Source of the DNA: CAZOVK01 sp964583165
GTDB lineage: Bacteria; Bacillota; Clostridia; Lachnospirales; WRAX01
Direction: 5' to 3'
Length of the DNA: 28,183 nt
Assembly (NCBI GenBank): GCA_964583165.1
Contig: CAZOVK010000027.1
Coordinates: 1-28,183, forward strand
The notes beneath the pieces were generated by a model. That model saw only the letters and a list, made by a program, of their open reading frames with translations. It had not been told where the DNA came from and did not search any database. The position numbers were made by a program, and so were the translations under genes. Shown piece by piece: positions 7,299-14,931 of the stretch (position 1 is the stretch's first letter; each line of letters opens with the position of its first letter).

Positions 7299-8384
7299 TT
7301 AACCTTTTATCCGAATCTCTCCGTTTTGCACATTAAAGCAACGCGCCGCCCCCATTATACGCTTTAACTCGTTGTCCATGCCCGTCGCGGTGATGATGGT
7401 CTGCATATTAGAAACGTATTCCAACAGGAAGGCTTGGCGCGATGAATCCAGCTCTGAAAGTACGTCATCTAGGAGCAGAACGGGGCTTTGCGCCTTGCCG
7501 CGCTCTATCATATCGAGCTGGGCGAGTTTGAGGCTCAACGAAGCCGTGCGTTGTTGCCCTTGTGAGGCGTATAGACGCGCGTCACGGCCGTTTATGTGTA
7601 TAGCTATATCGTCCTTGTGGATGCCCGCATTCGTCGTATTTGTGGCTATATCACGGGCGCGGTTTTGTGACATACGCTCGTTCAGTTTTGTTGTATTCGG
7701 TTCGTAGGTGATGTCGAGTCGCTCTGTGTCGCCCGTCAAACGCGCGTGTATGGCTTTCGCGCTCTCGTTGATGGCTTTAACATACTTTTGTCGCGCGTTG
7801 TAAATATATGCGCCATGTTTAATGAGGGCTTCGTCCCAGATGTCAAGGCTTTGTTCAAGCTTCTTGTCATTCGATTGGGCTATCGTTTTCAGTAAGGTAT
7901 TACGCTGTTTGAGCACGCGAAAATAGCGCGACAACTCAAAGTAGTACGAGAAGTCCAGACGGCATAACTCCATATCCATGAAGCGGCGGCGCAGGGCAGG
8001 GCCTTGTTTGATTAGTTCAAGGTCTTCGGGCGCAAATAACACAGCATACAAAAAACCGTATAACTCTGACAGCTTTGCGGTTTGTATGCCGTTTACGGTT
8101 ATACGCTTGGGCGCGTTCTTCTTAAAGTCTACCGCGATTCTGTCTAAACGCCCCATTGTATCGATTTGAGCCGTTATAGCCCCACTGTCGGCCTCTAGGT
8201 TAATCATTTCCCTGTCGTGCATGGTTCTGTGTGAACGCCCGTAGGCGCAAAAATAAAGGGCTTCCAAGACGCTCGTTTTCCCTTGCGCGTTACCACCTGT
8301 TAGGATGTTCACGCGCTCCGAAAACTCAATGGTTGTAGCCCTTATATTGCGAAAGTCACGTAACTCTAATTGGGTTACGTACAT
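7299..8384 (-). CDS. recF: DNA replication and repair protein RecF
   Basis: RecF is an SMC-like ATPase that, with RecO and RecR, loads RecA at single-strand gaps. The 361-residue length is typical. Visible are the N-terminal LELRDFRNI, Walker A GGNAQGKT (30-37), the ABC-type signature region SQGQQRTASLSLKLAQ, and Walker B PVLLLDDVLSELD. The start lies only 3 bases after the dnaN stop and has no clear Shine-Dalgarno sequence, so translation is probably coupled to dnaN. In many Firmicutes a small S4-domain gene (yaaA) sits between dnaN and recF; it is absent here. After recF the usual gyrB is also absent. Confidence 0.96.
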   Translation of the reverse strand: MYVTQLELRDFRNIRATTIEFSERVNILTGGNAQGKTSVLEALYFCAYGRSHRTMHDREMINLEADSGAITAQIDTMGRLDRIAVDFKKNAPKRITVNGIQTAKLSELYGFLYAVLFAPEDLELIKQGPALRRRFMDMELCRLDFSYYFELSRYFRVLKQRNTLLKTIAQSNDKKLEQSLDIWDEALIKHGAYIYNARQKYVKAINESAKAIHARLTGDTERLDITYEPNTTKLNERMSQNRARDIATNTTNAGIHKDDIAIHINGRDARLYASQGQQRTASLSLKLAQLDMIERGKAQSPVLLLDDVLSELDSSRQAFLLEYVSNMQTIITATGMDNELKRIMGAARCFNVQNGEIRIKG

Positions 8385-8387
8385 AAT

Positions 8388-9488
8388 TTATAACATTCTG
8401 ACGGGTAACAGCAGGTACAAGAAACCGCTGTTTTCGTCCGACTTGATAATACACGGGCTTAGGCTCGTGTTCATTTGCAGTCTGATGTTCGGCACTTCTA
8501 TAGCGCGAAGCGCGTCTATGAGATACCTTGGGTTAAAACTGATATCTATGGGCTGACCGTCAAGGTCGATGATTATCTCGTCACGCAAAGTGCCCGTGTC
8601 TGTCTGACAACTGACCACAAGCCTGTCGGGTGAAGCCGAGAGTTTGACGGGGCTACGCTTGTTCTCACGCGCGATAAGCTGGGCGCGCTCAATACTTTCG
8701 AGCAGTTCGCGGCAGTTCACATGCACGAGTGAGGTATATTCGTCTGTGATAATGTTGTCAAACTTGATGAAATCACCGTTTAACAATCGCGTGTATATCT
8801 CACATGTATCGAGTATGAACATGACATTTTTATCGTCGATATTGAGCGTGATAAACTCCTCGCGGTCGATAACGCGGCTGACCTCATTAAGCGCCTTACC
8901 CGGGATTATGACGCGCATGTTCAAGCTCGTGTCTTCAATGGCGGCTTGGCGTATAGCGATACGAAAGCCGTCAACGGCCGTGAGTTTCAGTGTGCCGTTT
9001 TCGACTGTCACGAGTTCGCCGCGCATGACGGGCTTTGTTTCGTCCACAGATACCGCGAAAACGGTCTGGCGCACCATTTCTTTGAATGTCGCGGCCGATA
9101 GTTTAACGGGGCTATTCTCGTTTACGCGCGGCAGATTCGGGAAATCGGACGGGTCCATACCCACCAAACGAATTTCACTGCGACCGTAAGCTATGGTTGT
9201 GATAGTGCCGACTTCGGTCTTAATCTCTATATCCACATCAGGCAGGCGGCGCAGTATTTCAGAGATTGTACGCGCTTCTAAGGCTATAGAACCGGGTTCT
9301 ATAACCTGTGCGTTGAGGTAAGACGTTCTGACAAATACCTCCAGGTCAGATGAAACAAGCCTTAAACCCTCACTGTCGGCCGTAAACAGTACGCATTCCA
9401 ATATCTTCAGTGTGGAACGCCCACTTACAGCACGCAGTATAAGCGGTATAGCTTCCAATAAAGTGTTGCGGTTGATTATTATGTGCAT
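8388..9488 (-). CDS. dnaN: DNA polymerase III beta subunit (sliding clamp)
   Basis: The 366-residue length is standard for the ring-forming clamp that tethers DNA polymerase III and binds repair and initiation factors. Motifs include the N-terminal LLEAIPLILRAVSGRSTLKILECVL (here LLEAIPLILRAVSGRST and KILECVL), the mid-protein IPGKALNEVSRVI, FNPRYLIDAL, and the C-terminal FLYLLLPVRML, which fits the usual ending LPVR. AGAGGGGA precedes the ATG by about 6 bases. The gene is divided from dnaA by the origin and is followed directly by recF, a conserved arrangement. Confidence 0.97.
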   Translation of the reverse strand: MHIIINRNTLLEAIPLILRAVSGRSTLKILECVLFTADSEGLRLVSSDLEVFVRTSYLNAQVIEPGSIALEARTISEILRRLPDVDIEIKTEVGTITTIAYGRSEIRLVGMDPSDFPNLPRVNENSPVKLSAATFKEMVRQTVFAVSVDETKPVMRGELVTVENGTLKLTAVDGFRIAIRQAAIEDTSLNMRVIIPGKALNEVSRVIDREEFITLNIDDKNVMFILDTCEIYTRLLNGDFIKFDNIITDEYTSLVHVNCRELLESIERAQLIARENKRSPVKLSASPDRLVVSCQTDTGTLRDEIIIDLDGQPIDISFNPRYLIDALRAIEVPNIRLQMNTSLSPCIIKSDENSGFLYLLLPVRML

Positions 9489-9790
9489 AGTCGGTCCCCT
9501 CTTGGGTTTAGTTGTGTGGAAAAACTTGTGTGGACTATATATATAATATTATTATTTATTTTAGTAGCAGTAGTAGTAGTGGCTGTTAATATGTGGATAA
9601 GCCCCGAAAGCCCAGATTTCGCGCGCAAAAACGGGTTTCATAAGTATGTGGAAAACTTTGTATAAGTACCAAAGTTATCCACACTGTTCACAGCGCAAAG
9701 TTTATCCAAAAAATGTTAACAACTTCTCCACATATTTCATCTGAGTTATCCACATAGTTATTGCGCTTTTTAAGACGCAAAAAATTAACT
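9489..9790. other. oriC, dnaA-dnaN segment: DnaA-box cluster
   Basis: This 302-base gap carries three perfect DnaA boxes: TGTGGATAA at 9592-9600, and TTATCCACA at 9675-9683 and 9746-9754. It also holds near-matches at 9515-9523 and 9647-9655 (TGTGGAAAA), 9702-9710 (TTATCCAAA) and 9724-9732 (TTCTCCACA). Boxes occur in both orientations. Together with the AT-only run and the trinucleotide repeat beside the dnaN end, this is the functional-looking half of the origin. Genes leave it on the minus strand to the left and mostly on the plus strand to the right, as expected for bidirectional replication. Confidence 0.93.
9536..9600 (+). other. DNA unwinding element with DnaA-trio repeats and anchoring DnaA box
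   Basis: Bases 9536-9563 are 28 consecutive A/T. Directly after come the triplets TAG TAG CAG TAG TAG TAG (9562-9579), a 12-base gap and a perfect DnaA box at 9592-9600. Read 3' to 5' away from the box the triplets are GAT repeats, matching the DnaA-trio element described for Bacillus subtilis, on which DnaA filaments open the duplex. The order box, short spacer, trios, AT-rich run is the same as there. Confidence 0.85.
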
Positions 9791-11128
9791 CTAAACGCGC
9801 TCCGATTTTATACGTTTTTCGAGCATTATCAGTGTTTCGCGTAATTGCGGGTTGCGCTCTAATTCCTCGCCTATTTTATTGCAGGCGTGGATGACGGTCG
9901 TATGGTCGCGATTACCGAATTCACTGCCTATTTTAAGCAGTGCCGTGTCAATCAACATACGGGACAGATACATCGCCACATGCCGCGCATAACTGATGTC
10001 GGCCGTTCGGCGCTTGCTTCTGATTTCTTCGGGGGTTACGTTATAGTATTTCCCCACGACTTCCTGTATGTAATCTACCGTGACTTCTCGCGCGGCCGGT
10101 TCTGTCATGATGTCTGCGAGCGCGCGTTCCGCCAGTTCTATATCAATGGCACGCCCTGTCAGACGCGCGTATGCCATAACCTTATTAAGCGCGCCCTCGA
10201 GCTCGCGAATGTTGCTCGAAACGCTCTTGGCTATAAGGCGTATTACGTCGTGTGGTACGTTTATATTGTCTAATTCGCTCTTCTTTTCTAGAATGGCGGT
10301 ACGCGTTTCATAGTCGGGCATCGTGATATCTACGGTGAGCCCCGAGCCGAAGCGCGACGTTAAACGCTCTTCGAGCGTTTTCAGCTCCATCGGTGGTTTA
10401 TCGGATGATATGACTATCTGTTTGTTCGCAAAATACAAAGCATTAAAAGTATGGAAGAATTCTTCCTGTGTGCCCTCTTTGTCCGATAAGAACTGTATGT
10501 CGTCTACCAACAATACGTCTATATTTCTGTATTTATCGCGAAACTCCTGGTTTCGTCTGTCTTTGAGCGAGTTAATGAACTCGTTTGTCATATTCTCGGC
10601 CGAGGTATAGATAACCTTAACGCTAGGGTCTTGATGTAATATATAGTTACCTATCGAGTGCATGAGGTGGGTCTTGCCCAAACCCACGCCGCCATAGAGA
10701 AACAGCGGGTTATAACGTGTTCTGCCCGGTGATTCGGCTACAGCCACGGCGGCCGCGAACGCCAATTCGTTCGATTTGCCCTTAACAAAGGTGTCAAAGA
10801 CATAACGCGCCTTCAATTGTGTACCGTATGTCATTATATCGGCTGTCGGGTCGGTGGGCTGGCTCGTCACGCGCTCGCCCGGCTCCAATACGCGAACAAT
10901 CACATCAGCCGCACAAACAGCGGAAAGGCAGTATTCTATCTTAGCCGAATGTCTATGCGACACAATCTCCTTAGCCGTCTTATCCGGCGCAAGCAAACAA
11001 AACACGTTGTTGTCAAAACTCACGGGCGTCAGTACGGATACCCAGACATCATAAGATGCCTGCGTTAAGTCGCGCTTTAAGAGCGCAAGAGTTTTTCTCC
11101 AGACTTCAACTACCGTATCCAATACCAT
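9791..11128 (-). CDS. dnaA: chromosomal replication initiator protein DnaA
   Basis: DnaA binds the boxes at oriC and opens the duplex. In the 445-residue product the N-terminal domain I is at about 1-80 and is followed by a very short linker. The AAA+ domain has Walker A GGVGLGKT (about 146-153) and Walker B IDVLLVDDIQFLSD. The C-terminal helix-turn-helix carries the signature GSEFGNRDHTTVIHA. The frame is open back to 11161, but family proteins start close to VVEVWRKTL, so the ATG at 11128 (MVLDTVVEVWRK) is used. The AAAGGGG upstream is only 2 bases from it; a TTG at 11122 would have better spacing (8 bases), so the true start may be there. The upstream region has DnaA boxes, which suggests autoregulation. 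Confidence 0.96.
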   Translation of the reverse strand: MVLDTVVEVWRKTLALLKRDLTQASYDVWVSVLTPVSFDNNVFCLLAPDKTAKEIVSHRHSAKIEYCLSAVCAADVIVRVLEPGERVTSQPTDPTADIMTYGTQLKARYVFDTFVKGKSNELAFAAAVAVAESPGRTRYNPLFLYGGVGLGKTHLMHSIGNYILHQDPSVKVIYTSAENMTNEFINSLKDRRNQEFRDKYRNIDVLLVDDIQFLSDKEGTQEEFFHTFNALYFANKQIVISSDKPPMELKTLEERLTSRFGSGLTVDITMPDYETRTAILEKKSELDNINVPHDVIRLIAKSVSSNIRELEGALNKVMAYARLTGRAIDIELAERALADIMTEPAAREVTVDYIQEVVGKYYNVTPEEIRSKRRTADISYARHVAMYLSRMLIDTALLKIGSEFGNRDHTTVIHACNKIGEELERNPQLRETLIMLEKRIKSERV

Positions 11129-11207
11129 TTCCCCTTTAGAAGTTATCAACAGACTATTCACAATACAAAGTTAGAGGTTATCCACATAGTGAAAGCATGT
11201 TTTATTG

Positions 11208-11237
11208 ATTTTACCGCGCTTTGCGGTGGTTTGTCAA
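11208..11237 (-). promoter_or_regulatory. dnaA promoter
   Basis: On the minus strand: TTGACA (11237-11232), an 18-base spacer and TAAAAT (11213-11208). The spacer holds a small dyad, ACCGC-GCTTT-GCGGT (11213-11227). Transcription would start near 11201 and give a leader of about 75 bases with two DnaA boxes (11178-11186 and 11143-11151). Confidence 0.7.
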
Positions 11238-11280
11238 TAAGTTTTCCACATACTTATCAACATCATGTGGATAACTTATT
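11236..11280. repeat. 16-bp palindrome with three DnaA boxes next to the dnaA -35
   Basis: AATAAGTTTTCCACAT (11236-11251) and ATGTGGATAACTTATT (11265-11280) are inverted copies with a single mismatch. The 13-base centre contains TTATCAACA (11254-11262). Each arm carries a DnaA box or near-box. The left arm overlaps the last two bases of the dnaA -35 hexamer, so this is a likely operator for DnaA. Confidence 0.75.
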
Positions 11281-11363
11281 AACTTTATTCAGAATACCAT
11301 ATTTCGATGTATTTTGCAATGGCAATTTTCGCGCGATTGACATAAATTATTCACATTCATTTA

Positions 11364-11392
11364 TTGAAAAATAAAAAGTGCTGTGGTATAAT
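11364..11392 (+). promoter_or_regulatory. promoter of the yigZ-rlmH-exoA-yebC-dagK operon
   Basis: TTGAAA (11364-11369), a 17-base spacer and TATAAT (11387-11392), with TG one base before the -10 (extended -10). The ATG of the first gene is at 11399, where transcription should begin, so the mRNA may be leaderless. A second -35-like TTGACA at 11337-11342 could pair with a poorer -10 (TTTATT, 11360-11365). Confidence 0.72.
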
Positions 11393-11398
11393 ACGCTC

Positions 11399-12022
11399 AT
11401 GGAAAACTATAAGGGTCTGGCGCGAATCGGCGCGTCAGAAATTGTGGAAAAAAAGTCGCGCTTTATCGGCGCGTGCGCTGACTGCGCAGACGAAGAAAGC
11501 GCGCGTGCGTTTTTGGCGTCTGTAAAGGCGAATCACCCAAACGCGAATCATAATTGTTATGCCTATCGTGTGGGTTTGAGCGCCGAAACCGTGAGATTCT
11601 CTGATGACGGAGAGCCGAGTGGCACGGCGGGAACGCCGATTTTGAACTATATAACCGCTTCTAAGCAAGACTTGCGGAACGTCTGTTTTGTCGTGACACG
11701 TTATTTCGGCGGCACGCTTCTGGGCACGGGTGGGTTGACGCGCTGTTACGGCGCGGCGGCTAAGGCGGCGGCCGAGGACGCGGGCATTATTGAGAAGCGT
11801 TTGCACAGGCGAATACTCGCGAATGTCGCATATGGTCTTGACGGCAAGGTTAAATACATGCTCACACAAGCGGGGATAATTGTTGAGGACATAGGCTACG
11901 GCGTTGACGTGGGCTTTATGGTTGTGCCGCTGAATACCGAAGCGGATGCGCTGGTCGCCAAAATCATGGACCTAACGAATGCCACAGCGAAAATAACGAA
12001 TTTGGAAACCTTGTATTTATGA
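11399..12022 (+). CDS. yigZ: YigZ/IMPACT (UPF0029) family protein
   Basis: A 207-residue protein of the IMPACT family. Members have a ribosomal-protein-S5-like fold; the eukaryotic homologue acts in control of GCN2, while the bacterial role is not settled. Family motifs are plain: the HNCYAYRVG stretch, FSDDGEPSGTAGTPIL, and RYFGGTLLGTGGLTRCYG. The C-terminal half corresponds to the DUF1949 domain. The ATG at 11399 is chosen because the conserved protein begins near it (ENYKGLARIG). The frame from 11378 would lie inside the promoter. There is no Shine-Dalgarno sequence. The stop overlaps the rlmH start (ATGA). Its position beside dnaA is unusual. Confidence 0.9.
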   Translation: MENYKGLARIGASEIVEKKSRFIGACADCADEESARAFLASVKANHPNANHNCYAYRVGLSAETVRFSDDGEPSGTAGTPILNYITASKQDLRNVCFVVTRYFGGTLLGTGGLTRCYGAAAKAAAEDAGIIEKRLHRRILANVAYGLDGKVKYMLTQAGIIVEDIGYGVDVGFMVVPLNTEADALVAKIMDLTNATAKITNLETLYL

Positions 12023-12492
12023 AGATAACGCTTTTTTGTGTCGGCAAGCTCAAAGAGGGTTATTTGCGTGAGGGTGTGGCTGAATACGTCAAACGCTTAT
12101 CGGCTTATTGTAAGCTCGAGATTATAGAAATACCCGACTCTCCCGCGCCCGAGAACCCTTCGGCTTCGGAGATTGAGCGCGTCAAGCGGGACGAAGCCGA
12201 GCGCATTTCTAAGCGTCTGCCGAAAGACGCGCATACGATTGCCTTGGCGATTGACGGAAAGGCTTATGATTCAGAGGGTTTCGCGCGGTTTGTAGGGGCT
12301 AAGAACGATATGGGTCAAGCCACGGCGTTTATAATCGGCGGTTCGTGGGGGATAGACGAAAATCTTCTGGCTAAGTGTGAGAAAATAAGCTTTTCTGCGC
12401 TGACTTTCCCTCATCAACTGATGCGTCTGATTTTCGTTGAACAGCTTTACCGCGCGTTTAAGATAATCGGTAACGAAAACTACCATAAATAG
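12019..12492 (+). CDS. rlmH: 23S rRNA pseudouridine-1915 N3-methyltransferase
   Basis: RlmH is a SPOUT-class methyltransferase that uses SAM to methylate pseudouridine 1915 in helix 69 of 23S rRNA on the assembled ribosome. The 157-residue length is standard. The N-terminal MKITLFCVGKLKEGYL, the SAM-binding loop FIIGGSWG, and the C-terminal LTFPHQLMRLIFVEQLYRA and NENYHK are characteristic. The ATG overlaps the stop of the upstream gene by 4 bases, so the two are translationally coupled. rlmH is often found within a few genes of the origin in Firmicutes, in agreement with its place here. Confidence 0.96.
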   Translation: MKITLFCVGKLKEGYLREGVAEYVKRLSAYCKLEIIEIPDSPAPENPSASEIERVKRDEAERISKRLPKDAHTIALAIDGKAYDSEGFARFVGAKNDMGQATAFIIGGSWGIDENLLAKCEKISFSALTFPHQLMRLIFVEQLYRAFKIIGNENYHK

Positions 12493-12512
12493 GACAACTT
12501 ATAGGTGAATAT

Positions 12513-13268
12513 ATGAAATTGATTTCATGGAATGTAAACGGCCTACGCGCCTGCAAAAACAAGGGATTTCTTGACTTCTTCGGAGCGATTGACGCGGACA
12601 TCTTCTGCATACAAGAAACGAAGATGCAACCCGAGCAACTCGATTTTGAGATAGAGGGCTACGAGCGCTATTTTTATTCGGCTGTGAAAAAGGGTTATTC
12701 GGGCACGGCGATTTATACGCGTCTTAAGCCCGAGAGCGTCACATTTGGCGTGGGCATTGACGAACACGACACGGAAGGTCGCGTGATTACGGCTGATTTC
12801 GGCGCGTTTAGGCTCGTGAACGTCTACACACCGAACAGTCAGCGCGAATTGGCGCGTTTAGACTATCGAATGGTATGGGAAGACATGTTCCGCGCATATC
12901 TGGAGAAGTTGGCTATCGAAAAGCCCGTTATCGTCTGTGGCGATATGAATGTCGCCCACCAAGAGATAGATATAAAAAACCCGAAAACGAACCGCAAGAA
13001 CGCGGGTTTTACCGATGAAGAGCGTGGCAAGATGACAGCTCTGCTCGCGGCGGGTTTTACGGACACGTTCCGCCATCTATACCCCGACACACGTGACGCT
13101 TACACGTGGTGGTCATACATGGGGCAGGCACGCGCGAAGAATGTCGGTTGGCGCATTGACTATTTCCTTGTGTCGAACGATTTGAAAGACAGTATCACAG
13201 AAGCCAAAATCTACCCGGAGATTATGGGCAGTGACCATTGCCCTGTGGGTTTAGAAATCAAACATTAG
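12513..13268 (+). CDS. exoA: exodeoxyribonuclease III / AP endonuclease (ExoA type)
   Basis: A 251-residue enzyme of the endonuclease-exonuclease-phosphatase fold that cuts DNA at abasic sites in base-excision repair. The family's metal and catalytic motifs are present: SWNVNGLRA at the N-terminus, CIQETKM (metal-binding Glu), VYTPNSQ, CGDMNVAH (catalytic Asp and Asn), WRIDYFLVS and the final GSDHCPVGL (catalytic His). AGGTGA lies 4 bases before the ATG. It begins 20 bases after rlmH and ends 10 bases before yebC, so it belongs to the same operon. Confidence 0.95.
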   Translation: MKLISWNVNGLRACKNKGFLDFFGAIDADIFCIQETKMQPEQLDFEIEGYERYFYSAVKKGYSGTAIYTRLKPESVTFGVGIDEHDTEGRVITADFGAFRLVNVYTPNSQRELARLDYRMVWEDMFRAYLEKLAIEKPVIVCGDMNVAHQEIDIKNPKTNRKNAGFTDEERGKMTALLAAGFTDTFRHLYPDTRDAYTWWSYMGQARAKNVGWRIDYFLVSNDLKDSITEAKIYPEIMGSDHCPVGLEIKH

Positions 13269-13278
13269 AGGGGTTATT

Positions 13279-14007
13279 ATGTCAGGACATTCAAAGTTTT
13301 CTAACATCAAACACAAAAAGGAAAAGGCCGACTCAACACGCGGCAAGATTTTTACGAAGCTCGGGCGCGAAATCGCCGTTTGTGTCAAGGCGGGTGGCGC
13401 CGACCCGAACGCGAACAGCCGTTTGAAGGATATTATCGCGAAGTGTAAGACGGCGAACATGCCTAACGACACGATAGAGCGCAGTATAAAGAAAGCCGCG
13501 GGCGATATGAGCGGCGTTAGTTATGAAGCCATGACATACGAGGGTTACGGCCCTTGCGGTGTGGCGATTATCGTTGAAACACTGACAGACAACAAAAACC
13601 GCACGGCCGCGAACGTCAGAAGCGCGTTTACAAAAGGCGGCGGTAATATGGGCACTACGGGTTGTGTCAGTTTCTTGTTTGAGCGTGTGGGGCAGATTAT
13701 GGTTGAGCGCGAGAGCGGCGCGGATGAGGAAGAACTCATGATGCTTGCGCTCGATTCGGGCGCGAAGGACTTTTTAGCGAGTGAAGACGGCTTCGAGATT
13801 CTGACAGAAGAAGACGATTTCTCGGATGTTCGCGCGGCTCTTGAAAACGCGGGTGTTGAGATGATAAGCGCCGAAGTGGTCATGTTGCCCACGACGACGG
13901 CGACTATGAAAACACCCGACGACGAGAAGAAGATGAGAAAACTGCTCGATTTGTTGGAGGACGACGACGACGTTCAAAACGTCTACCACAACTGGGACGA
14001 GGAATAA
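13279..14007 (+). CDS. yebC: YebC/PmpR (TACO1) family protein
   Basis: A 242-residue protein that begins with the family signature GHSKFSNIKHKKEKAD and continues with GKIFTKLGREI and PNDTIERSIKKA. Members were long described as DNA-binding regulators. Later work on related proteins points to a role in translation of difficult stretches such as proline runs, so the regulator label should be treated with care. AGGGG lies 6 bases before the ATG. The C-terminus is very acidic (LLEDDDDVQNVYHNWDEE). It sits 10 bases after exoA and 28 bases before dagK on the same strand. Confidence 0.95.
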   Translation: MSGHSKFSNIKHKKEKADSTRGKIFTKLGREIAVCVKAGGADPNANSRLKDIIAKCKTANMPNDTIERSIKKAAGDMSGVSYEAMTYEGYGPCGVAIIVETLTDNKNRTAANVRSAFTKGGGNMGTTGCVSFLFERVGQIMVERESGADEEELMMLALDSGAKDFLASEDGFEILTEEDDFSDVRAALENAGVEMISAEVVMLPTTTATMKTPDDEKKMRKLLDLLEDDDDVQNVYHNWDEE

Positions 14008-14035
14008 GCCAAAGTCAAAACACACGAGGGCATCC

Positions 14036-14923
14036 ATGTACGTCTTCATAGTAAACCCCGCGGCGGGTAAGGGCGGCGGGGCGTTAGCTATACCGATTAT
14101 TGAACGTGTAATGAGCGAGAGCGGTAAAGCCTATAAGATAATGAAGACGCGCGGGACTGATGATGTCATAGCGATGTCTAAACAGGCTGTTCTTGAAGGC
14201 GCTTCTGTTGTGGCGGCTGTGGGGGGCGACGGCACACTTAATGAGGTGGCGGGTTGTCTGGTTGGCTCTGATACGGCGTTGGGCGTTATAGCGGCGGGCA
14301 GTGGCAACGACTTCGCGGCTTCACTCAATATGAACCAAAAACGCCCAAAAAACAAACTCGCGCGTATCGAAGCCGACATTAGGCGTATCGTCAACGGTTC
14401 AGCCAAACCCATAGACGTTATCGCCGTCAACGGTTCATATGCCGTGAACATAACCCATGTCGGCATGGACGCAAGTATCGGCAATCGCGCGAACATAACC
14501 AAGAAGAAATACGGAAAGTTGAGTTACCTCATAGCCACAATCCAACACTGTTTTACATACAAGCCATTTGACGCCGAAATCACGATTGACAACAACCTAA
14601 CAAGGCGCAAGGTCTTTCTTGTTGCCGCCGCCAACGCGCGGTTCTACGGCGGGGGGTTCCCGATTGCGCCGGGGGCCGATATGGCTGACGGGCTGATTCG
14701 GCTCTGTATCGTTGAAGCCATGCCACGGTTGAAGCTGTTGTTGCTGTTTCCATCTATATTTTTCGCGGCGCATGAGCGGATTCGTGAAGTCAAGATGTAT
14801 GACTGTAAGAGTGTTGAGGTTATGTCCGATACACCGCTGTTGAGCCTTGACGGTAACATCACCGAAGTGAGCGGCAAACAGGTTTTTGAAATCATAGAGA
14901 ACGGCATAAAGCTGGTCGTTTAA
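14036..14923 (+). CDS. dagK: diacylglycerol kinase family lipid kinase
   Basis: A 295-residue soluble lipid kinase of the DagK/YegS type. These phosphorylate diacylglycerol to phosphatidate and so recycle lipid released by phosphatidylglycerol-using wall enzymes. The N-terminal NPAAGKGGGA, the nucleotide-binding GGDGTLNEVAG and the following AAGSGNDFA are the family hallmarks; the C-terminal half shows SLDGN. The start is the ATG at 14036 with GAGGG about 6 bases upstream. It is probably the last gene of the operon that begins at 11399. No clear terminator separates it from convergent ylbJ, whose stop is 8 bases away. The exact lipid substrate is not determined by sequence. Confidence 0.88.
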   Translation: MYVFIVNPAAGKGGGALAIPIIERVMSESGKAYKIMKTRGTDDVIAMSKQAVLEGASVVAAVGGDGTLNEVAGCLVGSDTALGVIAAGSGNDFAASLNMNQKRPKNKLARIEADIRRIVNGSAKPIDVIAVNGSYAVNITHVGMDASIGNRANITKKKYGKLSYLIATIQHCFTYKPFDAEITIDNNLTRRKVFLVAAANARFYGGGFPIAPGADMADGLIRLCIVEAMPRLKLLLLFPSIFFAAHERIREVKMYDCKSVEVMSDTPLLSLDGNITEVSGKQVFEIIENGIKLVV

Positions 14924-14931
14924 GGCAAAAT

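Larger units (their letters stand above)
11143..11355. other. oriC, upstream dnaA segment: second DnaA-box cluster
   Basis: Perfect boxes are TTATCCACA at 11178-11186 and TGTGGATAA at 11266-11274. Near-matches are TTATCAACA at 11143-11151 and 11254-11262, TTTTCCACA at 11242-11250 and TTATTCACA at 11347-11355. With the cluster between dnaA and dnaN this makes a bipartite origin flanking dnaA, as in Bacillus subtilis. Several boxes lie within the dnaA promoter and leader, so they may also control dnaA transcription. Confidence 0.88.

Noticed and set aside
9571..9579. TAG repeats as a simple microsatellite
   Set aside because: Position, orientation and spacing to a DnaA box and an AT-only run fit the DnaA-trio element better.
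9483..9665. 60-codon open frame on the plus strand across the origin
   Set aside because: It covers DnaA boxes, the AT-only run and the trinucleotide repeats, and has no ribosome site.
9761..9780. TTGCG-N10-CGCAA hairpin after dnaA as a terminator
   Set aside because: The stem is only 5 bp and on the dnaA strand no T tract follows.
14036..14923. dagK gene as an ATP-NAD kinase
   Set aside because: The NPAAGKGGG start, GGDGTLNEV and GSGNDFA motifs are those of the diacylglycerol/lipid kinase family; NAD kinases differ in the first motif.
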